Assembly: GCF_019355055.1 (NCBI RefSeq)
Contig: NZ_CP048411.1
Span: forward strand, 3,933,501-3,997,500
Length of the DNA: 64,000 nt
DNA from: Pseudomonas sp. MTM4
GTDB taxonomy: Bacteria; Pseudomonadota; Gammaproteobacteria; Pseudomonadales; Pseudomonadaceae
Direction: 5' to 3'
The notes under the pieces are model-generated. The model was given only the letters and a program-made list of their open reading frames with translations. It had not been told where the DNA came from and searched no databases. A program made the translations under genes and the position numbers. Below, one piece after another: positions 17,773 through 30,323 of this stretch. The first letter of the stretch is position 1. The number at the start of each line of letters is the position of its first letter.

Positions 17773-18144
17773 TCAACTGTCGAACGCATTTCGGATCCAG
17801 TTGGGCTTTTCCGAGGCGTCCGCTGTCGCCCCTATGGCGACCACGTCAAAGCGGCATGGGTGCCTCGCCCAGCGGGACTCCTTCTGCAGGAACAGCTGGG
17901 CTGCCTTGATCAGCTTCTGCTGTTTACGCAAGTCGACGCTTTCGAGAGCACCACCCCATGCGGCGTGGCGTCTGTAGCGAACCTCGACGAATACTACTGT
18001 ATCGCCATCGAGCATGACCAGATCAAGCTCGCCGCTGCGGCATGTCCAGTTTCGACAAAGCAGGCGCAGTCCGTGAAGTTGCAGGTGGCGCTGTGCGAAT
18101 TCTTCGGCGAGCTGTCCGCTGATCTGTTTGCTGGTTGCGCTCAA
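17773..18144 (-). CDS. yraN: UPF0102 family protein YraN
   Basis: A 123-aa protein with an endonuclease-like fold. The conserved pattern is GELDLVMLDGDTVVFVEVRYR (residues about 38-58) with the Asp, Glu-Val-Lys/Arg metal-binding arrangement, then a Lys/Arg-rich helix. Function is not established. It overlaps the lpoA stop by four bases and belongs to the lpoA-yraN unit. Confidence 0.9.
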   Translation of the reverse strand: MSATSKQISGQLAEEFAQRHLQLHGLRLLCRNWTCRSGELDLVMLDGDTVVFVEVRYRRHAAWGGALESVDLRKQQKLIKAAQLFLQKESRWARHPCRFDVVAIGATADASEKPNWIRNAFDS

Positions 18145-19901
18145 TAGGGAGTGTCCGCGAGCGGTTGGACTTCACCATCGTGGAATTCGGCCCACGGTAG
18201 GCGTCGCTCGATTCGCTGCTCGGGGGTGATGCTGAGCGTGCCGGACAGGCCGTCGAGCTGTGTTTCCGGCAACGCTAGCAGTTGGTTCAGGCGCGGTGCG
18301 AGCAGATAGGCGTCGGCACCCATGGCGTATAGCCTGCCCAGGCTTCCCCGCGCTTGTGGCCATTTGCGTTCGATTTCCTGGCGAAGGGGCAGCTGGGGAT
18401 TCAGCAGCCAGGGTGTTTCGGTGAACCGGATACCTTCGAGATCGAGGTATTGGGTGCGATTATCGGTTGCGGCGTGCAGATGAGAGGTCGCGTATACGGG
18501 CAGATCTCCGGCATATTGGAATATCAGGGTGGGCTTGACCTGCTGCGCCTGCTGCGGTGTCGCTGCAAGGAACAGGAAGTCGACATCCTGGCGGCGCGAT
18601 GGCTGTGATGCAGCGCCGCTGCTGCGTACCTGCAGCAGGTCGGCAATTTGATTGGCCAGTTCGACGGGTTCGGCCAGCGGCGCGGCAGCAACTACGGTTC
18701 CACCTTGTTCCTGCCACTCCTGGCGAAACGCGTCATAGACGCGATTGCCCCAGTCGCCCCGCGGCGTCAAAGCTATTGCACGGCGATGCCCATCGGCCCA
18801 GGCGCGGCGCGCAACCTCGCGCGCTTCGTCCTCTGCAGCGAGGCCGAACTGAAACAGCTGAGGCGGCGCCTTCTGGTTCGCGTCGCTGTAATTGAGAGCA
18901 AGGGTGGTTATCGGCAGCTGCTCGCGGTCGGCCAGCTGGTGCACCATCTTCTTGTCCAGCGGGCCAATGACCAGCTGGACCCCCGACGCCTCTGCCTGTC
19001 GGTAGAAGTCATCGAGCGAAGATAGGTGGGAGCTGTCGAACAGCTCGATTTTCAGATCTTGCTGTGCTTCCAGATGCGCGGCGAGAAAACCGTCACGCAG
19101 TGCACGCGCTACGCTAGCCAGCGGGCCATCCATGGGGAGCAGTAACGCTACGTGGGTCAGCGGTTTGTCTGCCAGCTCTCGGAGTTTTACCAGCGACTCG
19201 GGCAGGCGTCGTGCGGCGGGATGGTTGGGGTTCTGCTGCACCCAGGCGTCGATCGCCCGCTGCTGCTGACTTATGGTTCCGGCCTGTTTTACCGTCGCGG
19301 CAAGCGCTAACCAGCCGGAAAGATCCACGTCTGCGGTCGGTTGCAGCTGGTCTGCCGGCAGGCTCGATACCAGCGACCAGATCGCTTCATGATTCCGCTC
19401 CGCTGCTTCGCCGCTTAGGAGTGGTGCGATGAAAGTGCGCTCGCGCGCCGCGTCGAGGGGCTGATCGTTGGCTTCAAATGCTTGCGCGCGCGCCAGTTGG
19501 GTGCGCAGCTGCTGATCTACCGGCAGCTCCGCGAGGCGTCGGAATGCGGGATGTTGCAAGGCTTGAAGGGCGCGCTGTGGCTCTCCGTCCGCTATTGCCA
19601 GCTCCGCCTCCAGGGTTTTGGCAAACATCTGCTGAGCCGGCATCAACTGCTCGATATCGATTTGTTCGAGTATCTGCCGAGCCTGCGCCTGGTTGCCTTG
19701 CTGGATGCTCTGGTCGGCAGCCGATAAACGCAACAGTGCAGCTTCGGCCGGGTCGCTGGCATCGGCTTCCTTCAGCAATTGTTGTGTCGACGCCTGCGGA
19801 GTGCGCGGCAGCTCGCCCAGGGTAGAGGACGGCGAGCTGGCGCAGGCCGAAAGCACGGCGGCAATGCATAAGAAGAGAAACGGGCGAAAGCGAGCCATCA
19901 T
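18141..19901 (-). CDS. lpoA: penicillin-binding protein activator LpoA
   Basis: A 586-aa outer-membrane lipoprotein that activates PBP1A. A signal peptide with lipobox LSAC (Cys near residue 20) precedes a TPR-like helical N-terminal domain and a periplasmic-binding-protein-like C-terminal domain (HVALLLPMDGPLASVARALRDG through QRIERRLPWAEF). Two adjacent ATGs (19901 and 19898) are possible; AGGA is eight bases before the first. It is divergent from rsmI. Confidence 0.93.
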   Translation of the reverse strand: MMARFRPFLFLCIAAVLSACASSPSSTLGELPRTPQASTQQLLKEADASDPAEAALLRLSAADQSIQQGNQAQARQILEQIDIEQLMPAQQMFAKTLEAELAIADGEPQRALQALQHPAFRRLAELPVDQQLRTQLARAQAFEANDQPLDAARERTFIAPLLSGEAAERNHEAIWSLVSSLPADQLQPTADVDLSGWLALAATVKQAGTISQQQRAIDAWVQQNPNHPAARRLPESLVKLRELADKPLTHVALLLPMDGPLASVARALRDGFLAAHLEAQQDLKIELFDSSHLSSLDDFYRQAEASGVQLVIGPLDKKMVHQLADREQLPITTLALNYSDANQKAPPQLFQFGLAAEDEAREVARRAWADGHRRAIALTPRGDWGNRVYDAFRQEWQEQGGTVVAAAPLAEPVELANQIADLLQVRSSGAASQPSRRQDVDFLFLAATPQQAQQVKPTLIFQYAGDLPVYATSHLHAATDNRTQYLDLEGIRFTETPWLLNPQLPLRQEIERKWPQARGSLGRLYAMGADAYLLAPRLNQLLALPETQLDGLSGTLSITPEQRIERRLPWAEFHDGEVQPLADTPY

Positions 19902-20022
19902 GTGATCATTCCTGGAGGCGCTGCGAGTGTCGGCGGATTGTACCCAAGGGTTGCAGGGGCTGCGATGTCGTGACCGCTAAACGGGCTACAATGCGCGTTT
20001 TTCCGTGACTGAGGTACGCCCT

Positions 20023-20895
20023 GTGACTGCGCCAGATGATGTGAATTCCGCTGCAGGCACGCTCTATGTCGTCGCCACGCCTATCGGGAATCTTGAAGAT
20101 ATCAGTGCTCGGGCGTTACGCGTGCTGAACGAGGTGGCCCTGATCGCGGCAGAAGACACACGTCACTCGGCTCGTCTGTTGCAGCACTTCGGTATCTCCA
20201 CTCCATTGGCAGCGTGTCATGAGCATAACGAACGGGACGAAGGTGGTCGCTTCATCAAGCGGCTTCTGGCTGGTGAAAATGTGGCGCTGATTTCCGATGC
20301 CGGCACGCCGTTGATCTCCGATCCCGGCTATCACCTCGTCAGACAGGCGCGTGCGGTCGGTATAAGAGTTGTTCCGCTGCCCGGCGCTTGTGCACTTGTT
20401 GCAGCGCTTTCCGCTGCGGGTTTGCCATCCGACCGTTTCATCTTCGAAGGTTTTCTGCCGGCAAAGCAGGTCGCGCGTCGTACTCGTCTTGAGCTTCTGA
20501 GAGAGGAGCCGCGGACGCTGATCTTCTATGAGGCGCCACATCGTATTCTCGATTCCCTGACCGACATGGAGGAAGTGTTCGGTCCAGAGCGGCCTGCTGT
20601 TTTGGGGCGTGAGCTGACCAAGACATTCGAGACGCTGAAAGGATTGCCGTTGGCTGAATTGCGCGTCTGGGTGGCGTCCGATAGCAATCAACAACGTGGC
20701 GAATGCGTGCTGGTGGTGGGCGGCTGGCAGGCGCCACAAGGCGAAGGGGCGATCGATGCGAATGCGCTTCGTGTGCTGCGTTTGTTGTTGGCGGAGTTGC
20801 CTGTGAAGCGTGCGGCAGCCGTGGCCGCCGAAATAACCGGTGCCAGAAAGAACGTGCTTTACCAGCTTGCGTTGCAAGAAAAGAGTTCGGAATAG
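20023..20895 (+). CDS. rsmI: 16S rRNA (cytidine-1402 2'-O)-methyltransferase
   Basis: A 290-aa SAM-dependent enzyme of the tetrapyrrole-methylase fold modifying C1402 in the decoding centre. Motifs are TLYVVATPIGNLEDIS, AEDTRHSARLLQHFGI, LISDAGTPLISDPG and PLPGACALVAALSAAGLPSD. The GTG at 20023 is preferred because GAGG lies nine bases upstream; a GTG at 20005 is an alternative. It is divergent from lpoA. Confidence 0.94.
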   Translation: MTAPDDVNSAAGTLYVVATPIGNLEDISARALRVLNEVALIAAEDTRHSARLLQHFGISTPLAACHEHNERDEGGRFIKRLLAGENVALISDAGTPLISDPGYHLVRQARAVGIRVVPLPGACALVAALSAAGLPSDRFIFEGFLPAKQVARRTRLELLREEPRTLIFYEAPHRILDSLTDMEEVFGPERPAVLGRELTKTFETLKGLPLAELRVWVASDSNQQRGECVLVVGGWQAPQGEGAIDANALRVLRLLLAELPVKRAAAVAAEITGARKNVLYQLALQEKSSE

Positions 20896-20937
20896 AACCG
20901 CCTTCATGCTCGCAGGCGTCTCGGTCGGCGAGATTTG

Positions 20938-20966
20938 TCAGCTTGCAGGCTTCAGCTTGCAGGCTG
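20938..20966. repeat. short CTTGCAGGCT repeat tract
   Basis: Two copies of CAGCTTGCAGGCT in tandem (20940-20951 and 20954-20966) lie between rsmI and rnpB. They belong to the same word family as the tract at 16410-16505. Confidence 0.4.
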
Positions 20967-20992
20967 GGGACGTGCACAGTACCCTAGCGCCC

Positions 20993-21353
20993 GGAGAGTC
21001 GATCAGACAGTCGCTGTCTCTTTTTGTTCCGGCAAAAAGGGAGGGAGGAAAGTCCGGGCTCCATAGGGCGAAGTGCCAGGTAACGCCTGGGAGGCGTGAG
21101 CCTACGGAAAGTGCCACAGAAAATAACCGCCTAAGCGCTTCGGCGCCGGTAAGGGTGAAAAGGTGCGGTAAGAGCGCACCGCGCGGCTGGCAACAGTCCG
21201 TGGCTAGGTAAACCCCACTTGGAGCAAGACCAAATAGGGATCCATTGGCGTGGCCCGCGCTGGATCCGGGTAGGTTGCTAGAGGCAGTCAGCGATGGCTG
21301 TCGTAGAGGAATGACTGTCCTCGACAGAACCCGGCTTACAGATCGACTCTCCG
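20993..21353 (+). ncRNA. rnpB: RNase P RNA, class A
   Basis: All universal parts of bacterial RNase P RNA are present: the P1 strand GAGAGTCGAT at the 5' end pairs with ATCGACTCTC at 21342-21351; GGGAGGAAAGTCCGGGCT at 21043-21060; GTGCGGTAAGAGCGCACC near 21164-21181; GCAACAGTCCGTGGCTAGGT near 21189; and ACAGAACCCGGCTTACAG near 21325-21342. The RNA is the catalytic part of the tRNA 5' processing enzyme. Its position between rsmI and mraZ is the usual Pseudomonas place. Confidence 0.96.
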
Positions 21354-21543
21354 ACTTCTTCCCCCGTAATACCCCTTCTGTTAGTCCAAAATATTATTGC
21401 TCTTAACAAAGTACTTTAACTTTGTGGGGCAGGCTTTTGGTTTACCTGTAAAAGATCGTCTTGCAAGTTTGTCGCTTGACCGTTCATTCCCCTCTCGTTC
21501 GCTAAATTGCCGTTCCGTAAGGCTTTTTCCGCTCAGGCTCACC

Positions 21544-21573
21544 TTGACGGTGGGGCTGCTGCATTTCTATAGT
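21544..21573 (+). promoter_or_regulatory. dcw cluster promoter
   Basis: TTGACG (21544-21549) and TATAGT (21568-21573) are 18 bases apart, about 75 bases before mraZ. The MraZ-type repeats begin nine bases after the -10 box, so a repressor bound there would block initiation or promoter escape. The rest of the 295-base rnpB-mraZ gap shows nothing certain. Confidence 0.7.
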
Positions 21574-21581
21574 GCGCACGA

Positions 21582-21606
21582 GTGGTAAAAAGTGGAGTGA
21601 AGTGGG
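21582..21606 (+). promoter_or_regulatory. mraZ box: MraZ operator, three GTGG repeats at 10-bp spacing
   Basis: GTGGT, GTGGA and GTGGG start at 21582, 21592 and 21602, exactly one helical turn apart. MraZ in E. coli binds similar TGGGN direct repeats with five-base spacers ahead of its own operon. The repeats here are in the expected place for autorepression of mraZ and the dcw cluster. Confidence 0.75.
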
Positions 21607-21648
21607 TAATTATGGATACGGATAGCTAAATTCAGAGGAAGCGCAGCC

Positions 21649-22104
21649 GTGTTTCGCGGAGCAAACGCCATCAGTCTCGATGCCAAAGGGCGGCTAGCTA
21701 TGCCCAGCCGGTATCGCGACGAGCTCGTTTCGCGTTGTGAAGGCCAGTTGATCATCACCATCGACGCCGTAGACCGCTGCCTCTGCATTTATCCACTTCC
21801 CGAGTGGGAGCAAATCGAAGCCAAGCTTCGTGAATTGCCATCGCTGAATGAGGAGAGCCGGCGGTTGCAGCGTCTGCTCATTGGCAACGCGGTAGATCTG
21901 GAGATGGACGGCAGCGGGCGTGTGTTGGTGCCGCCACGCCTGCGTGAATACGCCGGCCTAGACAAGCGGGCCATGCTGGTCGGTCAGCTCAACAAGTTCA
22001 GCCTATGGAACGAGGACGACTGGAACGCGCAAGCAGATGCGGATCTGGCGGCCATTAAACAACCCGGCGCGTTGCCGGAAGCATTGCGTGATCTAATCCT
22101 GTGA
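21649..22104 (+). CDS. mraZ: transcriptional regulator MraZ
   Basis: A 151-aa protein with two SpoVT/AbrB-like domains: [20 protein letters not shown] at the N-terminus and the second domain around [20 protein letters not shown]. It forms a ring that binds repeats upstream of its own operon. Translation starts at GTG 21649, with AGAGGA ten bases before. It overlaps rsmH by four bases (GTGA). Confidence 0.96.
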   Translation: MFRGANAISLDAKGRLAMPSRYRDELVSRCEGQLIITIDAVDRCLCIYPLPEWEQIEAKLRELPSLNEESRRLQRLLIGNAVDLEMDGSGRVLVPPRLREYAGLDKRAMLVGQLNKFSLWNEDDWNAQADADLAAIKQPGALPEALRDLIL

Positions 22105-23044
22105 CCCAGACCAGCTGCTATAACCATGTCACCGTGTTGCTCGACGAGGCCGTTGCGGCGCTCGCTGTGCGCCCGGATGGCCGCTATCTGGACGGCACCT
22201 TTGGGCGCGGAGGCCATAGCCGCCTTCTTTTGCGGCAGCTTGGGCCTGAGGGTTGTTTGCTAGGATTCGACAAAGACCCGCTAGCAATCGCTACGGGGCA
22301 AGCATTGGCGGCCGAGGATGGCCGCTTTGTCGTTGTGCAGAGAAGTTTCGCCGAGCTCGGGGCCGAAGTCGCGCAGCGCGGCTGGACCGGTACGTTGAGC
22401 GGCGTGCTGCTGGACCTCGGGGTGTCCTCGCCACAGCTGGACGATCCGGAGCGCGGCTTCAGTTTCCTCAACGATGGCCCTCTCGACATGCGCATGGATC
22501 CCAGTCGCGGAGTCAGTGCTGCGGATTGGATCGCCACGGCCAGCGAAGAAGATATCGCTCGGGTACTCAAGGAGTACGGCGAAGAACGTTTTGCCAAACG
22601 CATGGCGCGCGCCGTCGTGCAACGGCGAGCCGAGCGCCCGTTCGAGCGTACGGCCGATCTCGCTCAGGTGCTGACCGTTGCCAACCCCGCCTGGGAAAAA
22701 GGCAAGAATCCGGCGACTCGCGCCTTTCAGGGGCTGCGCATCTTTATCAACAATGAGCTCGGTGATCTGGAGGTCGGGCTCGAGGCTGCTCTCGAGGCGC
22801 TCGATGTCGGTGGCCGGCTGGTGGTGATCAGCTTTCATTCGCTTGAAGACCGCATCGTCAAACAATTCATGCGCCGCCACGCCAAGGGCGAAGCCGACAA
22901 CCTGCCCCGCGACCTGCCGATCATTCCTGAGAAGTTCGTGCCACGCCTGAAACTGTTGGGCAAGCCGCAGTACGCATCCGCCGAAGAGGTCAAAGCCAAC
23001 CCCCGGTCACGCAGTGCCGTGATGCGCGTTGCGGAGAAGCTGCG

Positions 23045-23048
<4 letters not shown>
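22101..23048 (+). CDS. rsmH: 16S rRNA (cytosine-1402 N4)-methyltransferase
   Basis: A 315-aa methyltransferase acting on the same nucleotide as RsmI, whose gene lies just before rnpB. Conserved are [27 protein letters not shown] (SAM site), [27 protein letters not shown] and [17 protein letters not shown] start overlaps the mraZ stop. Confidence 0.97.
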
Positions 23049-25058
<2,010 letters not shown>

Positions 25059-25059
<1 letters not shown>

Positions 25060-26522
25060 TGCCGATGCCGTTGAATCAGTTGCTGCCTCAGGCCGACAGC
25101 GCCACCTTGATTCGTGAGCTGACCCTCGACAGCCGCAAGGTGCGACCGGGCGACCTGTTTCTGGCTGTGCCTGGTTACCAGCAGGACGGTCGCGTGCATA
25201 TTGCCGATGCCGTTTCCCGCGGCGCGGCGGCGGTGGCCTACGAAGCCGAAGGCGCGGTGGAAATGACCGCCGCAAGTGCCGTGCTGGTTCCCGTGCGTCA
25301 TCTGGCGGAGCAATTGTCGGCGATAGCCGGACGGTTCTACGGGGAGCCGAGCCGCAGTCTGCACCTAGTCGGGGTTACCGGAACCAACGGCAAAACCAGC
25401 GTCACTTATTTGGTCGCTCAGGCCCTGGATCGCCTGGGCGAGCGTTGCGGCATCATCGGCACCTTGGGCACCGGTTTCCATGGCGAGCTGATACTCGGCC
25501 AGCACACGACGCCCGATGCCATTGGTGTGCAAGCCAACCTGGCAAATCTTCGCAAGCAGGGCGCGCGGGCCGTTGCGATGGAAGTGTCGTCTCATGGACT
25601 GGATCAGGGACGGGTTGCCGCGCTGGCGTTCGATGTGGCGGTGTTCACCAATCTTTCGCGCGATCATCTGGACTACCACGGCTCCATGGAAGCCTACGGT
25701 GAGGTCAAGGCTCGGCTGTTCAAGATGCCAGAGCTCAGCTGCCGCGTGATCAATCTGGATGATGCGTTCGGGCGCGTTCTTGCTGCTGAAAAAAATGAAT
25801 CGCGGCTGATCACCTACAGCCTGGACGATGCCTCCGCATACCTCTACTGCCCAGAGGCGCGGCTGGACGACAACGGAATACATGCGCGCCTCATCACCCC
25901 GCAGGGTGAACGCTCGCTGCGCAGCCCCTTGCTTGGCCGTTTCAACGTCAGCAATGTGCTCGCGGCGATCGGCGCGCTGCTGGGGATGAACTATCCGCTG
26001 GATGAAATCCTCGCCGTACTGCCGGAGATCGACGGTCCTGCCGGGCGTATGCAGCGTCTGGGTGGTGGTGAGCGTCCGCTGGTCGTAGTTGATTACGCCC
26101 ATACGCCTGACGCCCTGGAAAAGGTTCTAAGCGCACTGCGTCCGCATACTCGTGGGAGGTTGTTGTGCCTGTTCGGCTGCGGTGGCGATCGCGACCGCGG
26201 CAAGCGTGCACTGATGGCGCAGGTCGCTGAGCGCCTGGCGGACAGCGTCGTGGTGACCGATGACAATCCACGAAATGAAGATCCGCTGCAGATTCTCGAT
26301 GAGATTCGCGCCGGCTTCGGCGCGCCCGAGCGGGCCGCCTTCGTTCCGGGTCGTGCCGACGCCATCGCCCGCTGCATCGCCGATAGCCATGTCGATGACG
26401 TAGTGCTGCTGGCCGGCAAGGGTCATGAAGATTATCAGGAGATCAAAGGAGAGCGCTTGCCGTTCTCCGATCTCGACCAGGCATCGATCGCCCTGGCTGC
26501 CTGGAGGGGTTCCGATGCTTGA
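25059..26522 (+). CDS. murE: UDP-MurNAc-L-Ala-D-Glu:meso-DAP ligase MurE
   Basis: A 487-aa Mur ligase adding meso-diaminopimelate. The ATP loop is GVTGTNGKTSVTYL, with HTTPDAIG, MEVSSHGLDQGR, and the DNPRNEDP motif (DNPR selects meso-DAP over lysine). The ligase joins the third residue of the stem peptide. It overlaps murF by eight bases. Confidence 0.97.
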
Positions 26523-27891
26523 AGCCATTCGCCTGAGTGATCTCGTCGAGTCGCTGTCCGCCAGGCTGGTGAATGCCGATGTGGCGATCAGTTCGGTCAG
26601 CACCGACAGTCGTGCCATTGAGCCAGGACAGTTGTTCGTGGCGCTCACCGGTCCCCGCTTCGACGGTCACGCCTATCTGACCGAGGTCGCTGCCAAGGGA
26701 GCCGTTGCCGCCCTGGTCGAGCGGCACGTGGAAGATGTTTCGCTGCCGCAATTGGTGGTGGCCGACAGCCGCATCGCGCTGGGTCAGCTGGGTGCGCTGA
26801 ACCGTGCCGCCTTTACCGGGCCGGTCGCGGCAATTACCGGCTCCAGTGGCAAAACCAGCGTAAAGGAGCTGCTCGCCAGCATCCTGCGCGCCGCCTTTGG
26901 CGCCGATGCGGTACTGGCCACGCGCGGCAATCTCAACAACGATCTTGGCGCTCCGCTCACGCTGTTGGAGTTGTCCCCTCAGCATAAGGCTGCGGTGATC
27001 GAACTGGGCGCTTCACGTCTCGGAGAAATTGCCTACACCGTCAGCCTGACGCAGCCGGATGTCAGTCTTATTACCAATGCCGGAACCGCCCATGTCGGCG
27101 AGTTTGGCGGGCCTGAGAAAATTGTCGTAGCCAAAGGCGAGATTCTCGACGGGCTCGGCGTGAATGGCATCGCTGTGCTCAATCGCGACGACCGCGCCTA
27201 TGCCACGTGGCAGCAGCGGGTGGCCGGAAAATCGGTGCTCAGCTTCGCAATACAAAGCCCTCTGGCGGACTTTCATCCCTCATCGATCGCTTATGACCAA
27301 CGCGGTTGCCCGAACTTCGTCTTGAACGGCCCGTCCGGGTCCGCTCGTGTCCAGCTCAATCTGCTCGGTCGACACAGCGTGGCCAATGCGCTCGCCGCCG
27401 CGGCCGCCGCGCACGCGCTGGGTGTCGCGTGCGAACATATCGTCGAGGGCCTTGAAAGCCTGCAGCCGGTCAAGGGGCGGGGTGTTGCGCAAATGCTCGG
27501 CAATGGTGTTCGTCTGATCGACGATACCTACAACGCGAACCCAGCCTCCATCTGCGCAGCCACCGACGTGCTGGCCGGCTTCGCCGGGCGTACCGTGCTG
27601 ACGCTGGGCGACATGGGCGAGTTAGGCGATTGGGCCGAACAAGGCCATCGCGAGGTGGGCAGTTACGCCGCCGGCAAAGTGGATGCCCTGTTCGCGGTCG
27701 GACCGCTGATGAAGCATGCGGTCGATGCCTTCGGAGCCGGCGGTCGTCATTTCGCCGATCAGCAGAGCCTGATCGATGCGTTGCGCCTGGAGCAGGGCAA
27801 CGCCACAACAATATTGATCAAGGGATCACGGAGCGCCGCGATGGATAAGGTCGTCGCTGCGCTTTCTGCGTCCGGCATGGAGAAACATTGA
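26515..27891 (+). CDS. murF: UDP-MurNAc-tripeptide:D-Ala-D-Ala ligase MurF
   Basis: A 458-aa Mur ligase completing the pentapeptide. The start [14 protein letters not shown] at 26515 is chosen over an upstream in-frame ATG inside murE, because it fits the family and has GGAGGGG nine bases upstream. The ATP loop is [16 protein letters not shown], with [15 protein letters not shown] and [10 protein letters not shown] following. Confidence 0.97.
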   Translation: MLEAIRLSDLVESLSARLVNADVAISSVSTDSRAIEPGQLFVALTGPRFDGHAYLTEVAAKGAVAALVERHVEDVSLPQLVVADSRIALGQLGALNRAAFTGPVAAITGSSGKTSVKELLASILRAAFGADAVLATRGNLNNDLGAPLTLLELSPQHKAAVIELGASRLGEIAYTVSLTQPDVSLITNAGTAHVGEFGGPEKIVVAKGEILDGLGVNGIAVLNRDDRAYATWQQRVAGKSVLSFAIQSPLADFHPSSIAYDQRGCPNFVLNGPSGSARVQLNLLGRHSVANALAAAAAAHALGVACEHIVEGLESLQPVKGRGVAQMLGNGVRLIDDTYNANPASICAATDVLAGFAGRTVLTLGDMGELGDWAEQGHREVGSYAAGKVDALFAVGPLMKHAVDAFGAGGRHFADQQSLIDALRLEQGNATTILIKGSRSAAMDKVVAALSASGMEKH

Positions 27892-28973
27892 TGCTGCTGC
27901 TACTCGCCGAGTATCTGCAACGCTTCCACACGGGCTTCGCGGTCTTCCAGTACCTGTCTCTGCGCGGAATCCTCGGCGTGCTTACCGCGCTGGTGCTTTC
28001 GCTGTGGATGGGGCCCTGGCTGATCCGCACCCTGCAGCTGCGCCAGATCGGCCAGTCCGTACGGACTGATGGGCCGCAGACGCACCTGTCTAAATCCGGT
28101 ACCCCGACCATGGGAGGCGCCTTGATTCTCAGCGCCATCGCCATCAGTACGCTGCTCTGGGCGGACCTATCCAACCGCTACGTCTGGGTGGTGCTGGCCG
28201 TCACGTTGTTGTTCGGGGCGGTGGGTTGGGTCGACGACTATCGCAAAGTGATCGAGAAGAACTCGCGGGGCCTGCCGAGCCGTTGGAAGTACTTCTGGCA
28301 ATCGGTGTTCGGACTCGGCGCGGCGATCTTCCTTTATATGACCGCGCAGACGCCGGTCGAAACCACGCTGATCCTGCCGCTGCTGAAAAACATCGAGATT
28401 CCGCTCGGGATCGGCTTTGTGGTGCTGACCTATTTCGTCATCGTCGGCTCGAGCAACGCGGTCAACCTCACCGACGGCCTGGATGGTCTGGCGATCATGC
28501 CGACCGTGATGGTCGGCGGCGCGCTGGGCATCTTCTGCTACCTCTCGGGTAACGTGAACTTTGCCCAGTACCTTTTGATTCCCTACATCCCCGGCGCAGG
28601 CGAACTGATCGTGTTCTGCGGTGCGCTGATCGGTGCCGGGCTCGGCTTTCTTTGGTTCAACACCTACCCAGCGCAAGTCTTCATGGGTGACGTCGGTGCC
28701 CTGGCCCTCGGCGCGGCGCTGGGCACCATCGCCGTGATCGTTCGCCAAGAAGTCGTGCTGTTCATCATGGGTGGCGTGTTCGTGATGGAGACCCTGTCGG
28801 TGATGATCCAGGTCGCCTCGTTCAAGCTGACCGGCAAGCGGGTCTTCCGCATGGCACCGATTCACCACCATTTCGAACTCAAGGGCTGGCCCGAGCCTCG
28901 GGTCATCGTGCGCTTCTGGATCATTACGGTGATTCTGGTGCTGGTCGGTCTCGCCACCCTGAAACTGAGGTAA
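27891..28973 (+). CDS. mraY: phospho-MurNAc-pentapeptide translocase MraY
   Basis: A 360-aa membrane enzyme of about ten helices that makes lipid I. Motifs are [19 protein letters not shown] (Asp pair), [14 protein letters not shown] and [14 protein letters not shown] (catalytic His cluster). The ATG at 27891 overlaps the murF stop by one base. Confidence 0.98.
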   Translation: MLLLLAEYLQRFHTGFAVFQYLSLRGILGVLTALVLSLWMGPWLIRTLQLRQIGQSVRTDGPQTHLSKSGTPTMGGALILSAIAISTLLWADLSNRYVWVVLAVTLLFGAVGWVDDYRKVIEKNSRGLPSRWKYFWQSVFGLGAAIFLYMTAQTPVETTLILPLLKNIEIPLGIGFVVLTYFVIVGSSNAVNLTDGLDGLAIMPTVMVGGALGIFCYLSGNVNFAQYLLIPYIPGAGELIVFCGALIGAGLGFLWFNTYPAQVFMGDVGALALGAALGTIAVIVRQEVVLFIMGGVFVMETLSVMIQVASFKLTGKRVFRMAPIHHHFELKGWPEPRVIVRFWIITVILVLVGLATLKLR

Positions 28974-28979
28974 TAAAGA

Positions 28980-30323
28980 GTGCTCATCGCTTCCGATCAG
29001 TTCCGCATCGTCGTCGGTCTCGGCAAGAGCGGCATGTCCCTAGTTCGCCATCTGGCGAGCCGTGGCGTGCCGTTTGCCGTGGCCGATACGCGCGCGAATC
29101 CGCCGGAACTGGCCACTCTGCGAGCACAGTATCCGGACGTCGAAGTCCGTTGTGGCGAGCTTGATGCCGAGTTTCTCTGCCGCGCCAGCGAACTGCTGGT
29201 CAGCCCCGGCCTGCCGCTCAGCACACCGGCGCTTCAAGTTGCCGCGTCCAGAGGCGTGAAGCTGTCAGGCGACATCGAGCTGTTCGCTCGCGAAGCCAAG
29301 GCGCCGATCATCGCGATTACCGGCTCCAATGCGAAAAGCACCGTAACCACGTTGGTCGGCGAGATGGCCGCCGCAGCCGGTCGCAAGGTCGCGGTGGGCG
29401 GAAATCTCGGAACCCCCGCACTGGATTTGCTTGACGACGACGTCGAGCTCTATGTGCTGGAACTCTCCAGCTTCCAGTTGGAAACCACCGATCAGCTGAA
29501 CGCACAGGTTGCGACCTGCCTGAACATTAGCGAAGACCACATGGATCGCTACGAAGGGCTGCCGGCGTATCACCAGGCCAAGCACCGGATTTTCCGCGGC
29601 GCACGGCAAGTCGTGATCAATCGTGACGATCGTCTGAGCCGTCCGTTGATCGGTGATGACGTGCCGGCATGGTCGTTCGGCCTTGGCAAACCTGACTTCA
29701 AGGGCTTTGGGCTGTTCGAGGAGAACGGGGAAAAGTATCTGGCCTTCCAGTTCGATGCTCTGATGCCTGCTAATCAGTTGAAGATTCGCGGTGCGCACAA
29801 CCAATCCAACGCTCTGGCCGCTCTGGCCCTAGGGCATGCGGCGGGGCTGCCGTTCGAACCGATGCTCGCTACGTTGCGCCGCTTCGCCGGTCTTGCCCAT
29901 CGCTGCCAGTGGGTGGGTGAGCGCAAGGGCGTTCATTATTACGACGACTCCAAGGCGACCAACGTGGGCGCTGCGCTGGCCGCCATCGATGGTCTGGGCA
30001 GCGATATCGACGGCAAGCTGGTGTTGATTGCCGGCGGCGATGGCAAGGGTGCCGATTTCTCGGGGCTGCGTAGCCCGGTTTCGCATCACTGCCGCCACGT
30101 CGTTCTGCTGGGGCGTGATGCCGAGCTGCTCGCGGCTGCGCTCGATGGTGCCGCGCCGATTCACCGTGTCCAGACCCTGCAGGAGGCCGTGCAGCAGGCG
30201 GCCGAGCTGGCGCAGTCTGGCGATGCGGTATTGCTGTCGCCGGCCTGCGCCAGCCTCGACATGTTCGTCAATTTCGAAGATCGCGGACGTCAGTTCGCCG
30301 CTGCGGTGGGGGCGCTCAACTGA
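28980..30323 (+). CDS. murD: UDP-MurNAc-L-Ala:D-Glu ligase MurD
   Basis: A 447-aa Mur ligase adding D-glutamate. The N-terminal VVGLGKSGMSLVRHLASRG binds the nucleotide sugar; the ATP loop is ITGSNAKSTVTTL, with Ala where most families have Gly; then LELSSFQLE, NISEDHMDRY and YDDSKATN. It starts at GTG 28980, six bases after the mraY stop, and overlaps ftsW. Confidence 0.96.
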   Translation: MLIASDQFRIVVGLGKSGMSLVRHLASRGVPFAVADTRANPPELATLRAQYPDVEVRCGELDAEFLCRASELLVSPGLPLSTPALQVAASRGVKLSGDIELFAREAKAPIIAITGSNAKSTVTTLVGEMAAAAGRKVAVGGNLGTPALDLLDDDVELYVLELSSFQLETTDQLNAQVATCLNISEDHMDRYEGLPAYHQAKHRIFRGARQVVINRDDRLSRPLIGDDVPAWSFGLGKPDFKGFGLFEENGEKYLAFQFDALMPANQLKIRGAHNQSNALAALALGHAAGLPFEPMLATLRRFAGLAHRCQWVGERKGVHYYDDSKATNVGAALAAIDGLGSDIDGKLVLIAGGDGKGADFSGLRSPVSHHCRHVVLLGRDAELLAAALDGAAPIHRVQTLQEAVQQAAELAQSGDAVLLSPACASLDMFVNFEDRGRQFAAAVGALN

